This document shows positions 57,548-64,000 of a stretch of DNA of 64,000 bases, piece after piece (positions within the stretch are counted from its first letter, which is position 1; every line of letters begins with the position of its first letter). Below the pieces are notes generated by a model that was not told the origin of the DNA, did no database searches, and saw only the letters and a program-made list of their open reading frames with translations. Both the position numbers and the translations under genes were made by a program. The stretch lies in assembly GCA_963281255.1 (NCBI GenBank), contig OY725496.1, positions 1,736,001 through 1,800,000 of the forward strand. The letters run 5' to 3'. The stretch is from Aphrocallistes beatrix (lineage: Eukaryota > Porifera > Hexactinellida > Sceptrulophora > Aphrocallistidae).

Positions 57548-58890
57548 CAGGGTGGAACATAAGTGCTGTCCTATTGAGTTATGTCAAATAAATGGAATTT
57601 TAAGTTATAGTATGCTATGATTCACTTATCAATATAATCTCCATCTCTTTCTATTACAAGTTTGATACGATTAGGCATATCTGCCACCAAGTTCGTCAAA
57701 ATGTCTGGATCTATCTGACTCCACGCTTTTTTAACTATTTTCACAAGGGTATCAATATCACTTGGTTGTCCCATCTCATCGACCTTGCCTTTGACGATTG
57801 CCCAAAGATTCTCGATGGGATTTAAGTCTTGGGAGTTGCCTGGCCATTCTTCCTTCCTCCAAAAGTGGGGGAAATTGTTTTCGCACCACTCCTGAGTCAA
57901 TTTAGCCGTGTGGGCGGGGGCGCCATCTTGTTGAAAGATAATCTCGGACATGTTTCTTGACATCGCAAGCTTTAGGATTGAGCCCTTCTTGGCCCTACGT
58001 TTGAGAGCATCCTTACAAGTGTTTGCCAGAATAAAATCACGATAATAAGCTCCGGTTATAGTTTGGCCTTTGGGTACAATGTGCAGATCTGACAGAGCCT
58101 GGTGTGACATTATACCCCACACATGGACTTTAGGAGGAAATTTCACCTTGTAGCAAGGTGGGACAACTTCAGGGTTTCGTGCCCAAACACGATCATTTTG
58201 GCGATTAGGGGTAGAGAATAACTCAAAAGGACACTCGTCTGACCATAAAACCCTTTTAAAATCATCAACAGTCCACTCTTGGCGCTCTCTGGCAAACTTG
58301 AGACGATTTTCCTTCTGACGATTCGTTAGTTTCGGCCTTTTCATCCGTTTGTAAGATTTAGTACCTAAAGAATTCGCCAAATATCTTCGAACAGTGGTGT
58401 GAGTGATCGGATAGCCCATGCTTGTTATTCTTTTAGCCAATTTTCTGGTAGATTGCCTTCTTTTAGTAACTGATTTAGCAATTACGATTTTTGCCACACG
58501 GTGATATTTCGGCGGTCGTCCAGACCACGCTTTTGTCTCTAGTGTTTTCCCAGAATTGTGAATGCTGTACCAACGTCTAATCGAGCGTTCACTAACGTTA
58601 AGGGTCTGAGCAACTTCTTTTTGCGTCATACCTGCTACAACCATGCCGATTGCCTGAGATCTGAGCTCTAAACCGTGGTCATTGACATCCATATGCAAAA
58701 AATAAGCGCCAGAAATAAGGACAATATATAAATTTCAAAAATTAATAATTCAATTAGGAAATGCTATATAACATGACCTAATTGATAGTTTAAATGATTT
58801 TTGAAGTATAAAGCCTGTTATACTTATTGTTGCATAATAAGAGCAATTTCTAATTTATTTGATATAGGACAGCACTTATGTTCCACCCTG
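57548..58890 (-). mobile_element. Intact Tc1-like (DD37E) transposon, 1343 bp
   Basis: The terminal inverted repeats CAGGGTGGAACATAAGTG...CTAT match their complement on the right (ATAGGACAGCACTTATGTTC and on) without obvious mismatch over 27 bp. TA lies on both sides (57546-57547, 58891-58892). It contains one uninterrupted transposase gene. Matching ends and an open gene suggest a recent insertion. Confidence 0.92.
57622..58692 (-). CDS. Tc1/mariner-superfamily transposase, DD37E, full length
   Basis: 356 residues from ATG at 58692; an in-frame TTG two codons upstream is not needed. A homeodomain-like helix-turn-helix (GMTQKEVAQTLNVSERSIRR) starts near residue 21. A GRPPK hinge comes next, followed by a second HTH (RKLAKRI...TVRRYL). 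The catalytic triad follows: Asp152 in WSDECPFE, Asp256 in FQQDGAPAH, and Glu294 in DLNPIENLWAIVK. With 37 residues between the last two, this is the DD37E class known from mosquito ITmD37E and Traveler-type elements. It excises and reinserts the element at TA sites in the nucleus. No frameshift or stop, and no missing motif, so it may be active. Confidence 0.93.
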   Translation of the reverse strand: MDVNDHGLELRSQAIGMVVAGMTQKEVAQTLNVSERSIRRWYSIHNSGKTLETKAWSGRPPKYHRVAKIVIAKSVTKRRQSTRKLAKRITSMGYPITHTTVRRYLANSLGTKSYKRMKRPKLTNRQKENRLKFARERQEWTVDDFKRVLWSDECPFELFSTPNRQNDRVWARNPEVVPPCYKVKFPPKVHVWGIMSHQALSDLHIVPKGQTITGAYYRDFILANTCKDALKRRAKKGSILKLAMSRNMSEIIFQQDGAPAHTAKLTQEWCENNFPHFWRKEEWPGNSQDLNPIENLWAIVKGKVDEMGQPSDIDTLVKIVKKAWSQIDPDILTNLVADMPNRIKLVIERDGDYIDK

Positions 58891-58892
58891 TA

Positions 58893-59285
58893 TATATACT
58901 ATATTCAGTTTCAGTCCTATAAGATGGGAAATTCCCAAAAAAATACTGTCATAACAAATCCCTACATAGTAAATCTGGGACTAGGTGGTCAGAGAGAATA
59001 AGCAGTGTGAAGCCTTTTGCAGCAACCAAATGGTATTAAAGAGGCACTTAAAAAACTTTTGTAGCTTAATTTAACTCCGAAAACTAGAACTGAAGTGAAT
59101 GGAGCTATTAAATATGTCTCGTCCTTCCGTTACATCCTAATGTCATCAATCTGGTTCAAGATTTTAGCGCCAATTGATACTTGTAACAAAATCATCCAGG
59201 GCAAGAAATGCTAGTTGATAGGGAAGTTAGTAATATTGAAATTCTGAAAAAAACCTGCAAAATCTACGTTCAGATTTTTAAAAAA
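58893..59285. other. No recognisable gene
   Basis: AT-rich flank of the Tc1-like element. Confidence 0.3.
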
Positions 59286-59289
59286 TATT

Positions 59290-59910
59290 GTCTGAAAAAA
59301 TTGCCTTATTAGCAAGATTCGCTTATTAACAAGTTTTTTCAGTGCACAGAGCAAAGGTATAGGGATTTATGTATAAACAAGTTCGCTTATTAGCAAGTTT
59401 TTTTAAGGTCCCAATGGACCAAAATGTATTAATTATGTTCCCTTATTAGCAAGTTCGCCTATAAGCAAGTTTTTCTCGTGCAAAACACGACTTGCTAATA
59501 ATTACACGAACTTTTAGTTCGTTTATTAGCAAGAAAAAATTGCTAATACACGAACTTTTGGTTCGTTTATCAGGAAGAACTTGCTAATATAGATTATTCT
59601 GTATTATGTATTAATTAATTTACATTCTTCAATTTGAAGGAAATTGTGGTTGCTTTTGAATAGAGTAGAAGTTTCGTAAGTATAATATGTACAGTAGAGT
59701 TCGCTTATTAGCAAGTTCGCTTATTAGCAAATATTTCTCGTGCAAAACCCGACTTGCTAATAAGCGAACTCTACTGTATTTTGTCCAAAATCACTCAGAT
59801 TTTCTTCATCAAATTTTCATTCATCGAAGAATCGCTTTTTCCTTTGTCTTTCAAACTTAATTTCAATACCAAGATTATTTGCTACATCCTTTAATAAGCG
59901 AACTCTACTG
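59290..59910. mobile_element. Cluster of pogo-like ends with TTCGCTTATTAGCAAG repeats
   Basis: TTCGCTTATTAGCAAGTTT-type units recur many times in both orientations. 59692-59776 is an 85 bp near-perfect palindrome: CAGTAGAGTTCGCTTATTAG, complement at its end, TA on both sides. A further right-type end (AATAAGCGAACTCTACTG) occurs at about 59892-59910, so a larger element to 59910 is also possible. Confidence 0.65.
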
Positions 59911-59914
59911 TACT

Positions 59915-60425
59915 GAGGAAGAAGTTCATTTTAATAACTATGTATTCAATGTAATAATTGATAGTGTAAGACTTAAAATAGATTTGAGGCTGCAAAATAA
60001 ATATCATCAAGGTTTTTGTTGTGGAAATATTTGAGCAAAACTGAAGAAGAGCTGATAGAAAATCCAAATTTTTTAGCAGATATTTACGCGAAATACCGGC
60101 ACCAATTGTGGGCAATTTAAGGAATAAGGTTCCGCACCACCGTATTAGTTCAAACATTTTGGAACGCATTCCTGGTGCATTTTAGAAATTTAGAATACAG
60201 AGGGCTATGGCTTAATTTATAATCTATATATCTTGAAAATAAATGTAAAACCCAGCATTAGCTGTCCATAATTTATAATTCGACAGAGCAACTTGAGAAC
60301 GTGGGTAAATCTTGCATTTGTATCAACCACATTATTATACGTTGAATAAAGCTATTAAATTACAGAATTGATTCTAATATTATAAATTATATAAATCTTA
60401 ACAAATGTCAATACATTAGCTAAAT
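59915..60425. other. 3' flank of ALG14, no feature recognised
   Basis: AT-rich. The minus-strand open frame at 59891-60169 overlaps pogo-like sequence and has no family motif. No clear minus-strand AATAAA seen. Confidence 0.3.
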
Positions 60426-61052
60426 TTATAAAACCTTTCCCAAATATTGAACGTTTTGATACTTATCACTTAATCTCTTCCATTGAACAAAGAAATGATC
60501 TGAGAAGGGATAAATTATTTTACCTGAAAGGGAAAGACTTTCGACACGGCAAATACTCTCAATATATACTATACTTATATATTTGAAATAAAGGTTCCTA
60601 TATAGAACTGATGCTAGACAAAGAGGAACGCAAGTACCTGGACCATTACATAGTAATACATTGGGCCTTAAACGAACTAATAATAAAAAACTATAAAATA
60701 ATGCACTTATTGTCTTGATTGTGGCAACTAGATAGCTCTGGCCTACTTCTCTTGCCCGCGGAATCTTTTCTATTCTGAAAGTAAAATGTTTAAGAATTGA
60801 ATCATTCGTTGCTAATTTTTCATATGTAATTTTATCATTGAAAGCAATGACAAAGTGAAGTTGTGAGAAGATTGAAGAGTCAAGTCCGGTTAAGATCGAC
60901 ATCATTTCTGTTGTATGACCCCCAGAACCAAAGACAACTAATGTAACAAGCTTTTGGCGCCTTAATCTTTTTGTTATTGATTTCTTGTAAATCTGAACCA
61001 GTGAAAAATATATCAAAATGATTATAGAAATGAGCACTATAATGAAATTCAT
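60426..61052 (-). CDS. ALG14: ALG14, UDP-GlcNAc transferase membrane subunit
   Basis: 208 residues, single exon, ATG at 61052 and TAA at 60426. ALG14 anchors the catalytic ALG13 to the cytosolic face of the ER. Together they add the second GlcNAc to dolichol-PP-GlcNAc in N-glycan assembly. Residues 2-22 form a hydrophobic N-terminal membrane segment (FIIVLISIIILIYFSLV). GSGGHTTEMMSIL (about 43-55) is the conserved family motif, followed by PRAREVGQSYLVATIKT, LLCNGPGTCVPLCLASV and the C-terminal signature IESICRVESLSLSGK...FSDHFFVQW. The length matches the family (about 210-240). No partner ALG13 is seen in the window. The gene is compact and lies between TE clusters. Confidence 0.95.
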   Translation of the reverse strand: MNFIIVLISIIILIYFSLVQIYKKSITKRLRRQKLVTLVVFGSGGHTTEMMSILTGLDSSIFSQLHFVIAFNDKITYEKLATNDSILKHFTFRIEKIPRAREVGQSYLVATIKTISALFYSFLLLVRLRPNVLLCNGPGTCVPLCLASVLYRNLYFKYISIVYIESICRVESLSLSGKIIYPFSDHFFVQWKRLSDKYQNVQYLGKVL

Positions 61053-62146
61053 CTGTTAAAATTCATAAATCATTAAATTTTGTCAATAGAGAAAAGACAA
61101 TATTATGTAATCTAGAAACACTGAAATCAGAATAAACTTCATAAGCAACTATAAAAACTATAAAATTTCACGTTGACAATAACAGTACTAATTTAGCAGT
61201 TTTATGATCAAAGTATTTAACCAATTCATGGTACTAATTTTTTGGAAACTACCATTGCCTTACTAATATATAGAATGCTATGGCCAATCTGTATACCCAT
61301 AAGAATAGAGGGGGACACAAAAGTCAGGATGGTACATTTTTGTTCATTATACACTGCATGTACGTATTAAAAGGATGCATAAGTGTCCGTTCAATTAGCG
61401 ATACCCCAAATCTAATTTCTGTTCCATTTTAAAACGTTAACACTAGAGCCGATCCAAAAGCATTGATTCACCGATATCAGACTTTGAATATTTCTGCCAA
61501 TGTTGATGCATTTCGAAAACCTTTCTTTCACTACTTGCATTTCCTCGATTATTAAGCTATTTTTGCAGGTGATATATAAAAGAATGGTCGTGATTTTGTA
61601 ATTATAATTTGGAGTCGAAGACGTCAAAATGAATGACAGATAATATTAGTATTCGTATTTTATTAATTGATATTCTATCAAAAGTGGTAAGCTCAAAATC
61701 AATAATAGACGCAATTTTTCTTTTCTCTTTAATTGCAGATGATAATCGGTATGTCGAAGAAGAGAAAGTATGACGAATCATTCATTCAGTTTGGATTTGA
61801 TTTCGCAGTTTGGGGGGTGTTCACAAGCTTAAATATATTTTTGCATAAGCCAATGTTCGGTCAATTCTTGAACATTTCTAAATATCATTATTAAAATTTC
61901 CTAATCTCCAGCTAAAATCCTCAAAAGATCCTAAAATCGTCACATGAGGCAAAAACTTAGAAAAATTTCAGGCTATCCTGATTCCCTTGTATAAATCGAA
62001 CCAGAAATGTCTCGGCAAATATTATGTTTAAACAAGGCTTTTTACAAATTTAAAATTAGGTAGATATCATCTCTAAAGAATATCGCCCGCAAAAAAACAT
62101 TAGATTATGCTTACAGCAAACGATGAAAGGAGAGCTATAAGAAATG
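61053..62146. other. Upstream of ALG14, no gene recognised
   Basis: AT-rich. 61250-61290 carries a piece of the repeat at 31376/34640 (TATAGAATGCTATGGCC). No further coding signature. Confidence 0.35.
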
Positions 62147-62150
62147 TTAA

Positions 62151-63355
62151 GGTTGGTGTTTCTTATGGGAAACTTGTTTTTACTAAAAATGTGCCCAAAT
62201 TTTTATCAATTTTTGATCCTTATAGGGGTTATAAACAATACTTTCGATTTTTATAACTCCAGCCCCAATATTTCGGCACTTTGAGCCACTTGTATCACCT
62301 AGTGTCGCTCTGAAAACGAGACATTTTGAGTGCGAAATGTCCCACAGCTATAACTTCTTTTAACAGTGCCAGATCATCTTTTTAATGTTGAATTCATGCT
62401 CAGCACTAGATTTCCAGCAAATTGAAATAAATATTGACCGTATTTGGAAACATATTTGTTTGACCGTGCCTAGCAACGGCCAGGAATTTTTTCACATTCC
62501 TGGCCGTTGCAAGAAACAGGCAACCAAAATATTCTCCAAATATGGTCAATATATATGTCAAATTGCTGGAAATTTAGTGCTGAGCACGAATTCAGTATTA
62601 AAATAACGATCTGGCATGGTCAAATAAAGTTATAGATATGGGATTTCGGATACTATCGGATGTGGTCATTTTTGGGTCCCAGTCATAACTGACAACTTTT
62701 TCACACTTATGGAGGTGTCATGATGTTAAAATTTTTGATATGCCATATTTTGAGGTTAAGTACTACTATAAGTTGTTAATTAAGGATGTTTGGATGTTAT
62801 TAAATATTAGGATACAGCAAAAACTAATGAAAATCAAGCCTTTGCGAAGAAAATTGCTTTGTAGCCTTTTTTTAGCACTTCAAAAAATCAATTTTACAAA
62901 GGAGGTATCTTTAGTTACAAAGGTCGTAGAGTAAAAAACTCGACGGTTTTGGAAAGATCTCGTCACGTAGAACAAAATGTTAAAGACAGATATACGATAT
63001 TCTACTTTAGAAAACGTTAAAATATTTTTCCTTATGAAAATCTGCTTCTAAATATTGCACCAACGAAATTGGATAGAAAATTTTAATTAGGTTAAAATTG
63101 AAAATTTATTTTCTATTATTTTCTTTATTTAACCATATCGTACAAGAATAATTGAGTAAAGTATGCATGCCATTGAAGTTTCCTTGAATGTCCTCTATAA
63201 ATTAGGTGAGGTAAGTAAGTGAGATAACTTTTTGCTTCTTGAGCTCCCAAAAGGTGTATTTTGCGTATAACTCATCGAGAACAGTTTCCACAAAAGATTT
63301 CTGGAGAAAAATAATGGAAAACTTTTTGAGTTAGTTCTCGTAGGAAACACCAACC
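62151..63355. mobile_element. TTAA-flanked non-autonomous element, copy A (1205 bp)
   Basis: TTAA at 62147-62150 and 63356-63359 flank ends GGTTGGTGTTTC and complement. TTAA targets are used by piggyBac and Kolobok; a GG start fits Kolobok better. The element holds a palindromic core around GCCTAGCAACGGCC, and no transposase. Confidence 0.7.
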
Positions 63356-63359
63356 TTAA

Positions 63360-64000
63360 GGTTGGTGTTTCCCATGCGAAACTTGTTTTTTATTATAAAT
63401 GTGCCCAAATTGCTTTTTTATCATTTTTAGATCCTTATAGGGGTTCTAAAAAATAATCCCGATTTTTATAACTCCAGCCCCAATATTTCGCCACTTTGAG
63501 CCACTTGTATCACCTGGTGTCGCTCTAAAAACGACACATTTCAAATGCGAAATGTCCCACAGCTATAACCTCTTTCAAAAGTGTCAGATCATCTTTTTAA
63601 TGCTGAATTCATGCTCAGAACTAGATTTCCAGCAATTTGATATATATATTGGCCATATTTGGAAACATTTTTGTTTGACCGTGCCTAGCAACGGACAGAA
63701 ATTTTTTAACATTCCTGACCGTTGCTAGGAAAAGGCAACCAAAAATATTTCCAAATATGGTCAATATATATATCAAATTGCTGGAAATTTAGTGCTGAGT
63801 ACGAATTCAGTATTCAAATAACGACCTGGCATAGTCAAATAAAGTTATAGGTATGGGATTTCGGCGGAAACTGTCGGACATGGTCATTTTTGGGCCCCCA
63901 GTGATAACTGTCAACTTTTTCACACTTTTGAAGGTGACATGATGTTAAAATATTTGATATGTCATATTTTGAAGTTAAGTATTACTATAAGTTGTTGATT
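63360..64000. mobile_element. TTAA-flanked element, copy B (runs off right edge)
   Basis: Begins GGTTGGTGTTTCCCATG directly after the TTAA that also ends copy A. It follows copy A closely in order: CCCCAATATTTCG, GTCCCACAGCTATAAC, then the palindromic core near 63690-63730. Confidence 0.7.

Noticed and set aside
59290-59585. Regularly spaced TTAGCAAG repeats as a possible CRISPR array
   Set aside because: Repeats occur in both orientations, with variable spacing and pogo-like ends; the genome is eukaryotic.

Overview
This is eukaryotic nuclear DNA: AT-rich, with genes split by GT-AG introns and most of the length made of transposable elements (TEs). Repeats, inverted repeats and dead transposases account for far more sequence than host genes. 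The host proteins are animal-type. The TE mix (Tc1/mariner, pogo-like, hAT, a TTAA-targeting family, abundant Helitron-like units) suggests an invertebrate, probably an arthropod. A parasitic copepod would fit, but nothing in the sequence proves the species.

Host genes: (1) The last four coding exons of UBR4 (Drosophila poe), + strand, at 8921-9110, 26282-26495, 27390-27809 and 36948-37239. They join in frame and encode the C-terminal hemi-RING E3 ligase module, followed by a stop and a poly(A) signal. The introns are about 17.2 kb, 0.9 kb and 9.1 kb. (2) A complete single-exon ALG14, - strand, 60426-61052, the ER membrane subunit of the UDP-GlcNAc transferase that starts N-glycan synthesis. 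I found no other secure host gene.

The most interesting object is at 39985-46086: a 6.1 kb transposon with 0.5-0.8 kb foldback-like terminal arms and a near-perfect 8-bp target duplication. It sits inside an older Tc1-type MITE whose two halves can be rejoined. It encodes a roughly 1,070-residue protein with an N-terminal zinc-binding region, a DDE/D transposase-like core, a basic linker and a C-terminal OTU cysteine-protease domain. A 58 or 70 bp intron probably links its first exon to the main frame. A small insertion near the 3' end pushes the OTU histidine motif out of frame. An older, broken copy of the same family lies on the - strand at 1385-5328, split by nested insertions.

Other TEs: a family of 525-580 bp Helitron-like units (5'-TC end, AT microsatellite, GC-rich hairpins, CTTG 3' end, A/T target) occurs about 17 times, as head-to-tail tandems, head-to-head pairs and singles. 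A structurally intact DD37E Tc1-like element lies at 57548-58890. Degraded mariner elements lie at 9.3, 34.8 and 38.4 kb. A zf-TTF hAT relic is at 47.3-49.5 kb and another zinc-finger relic at 49.8-51.0 kb. Integrase relics lie at 2.6 and 11.2-12.7 kb. Several hAT, pogo-like and foldback MITEs have clear target duplications. Two TTAA-flanked elements abut at the right edge of the window.

No CRISPR array, rRNA or intact tRNA was seen. Coordinates of degenerate elements are approximate. Family assignments come from reading motifs, not from searches.
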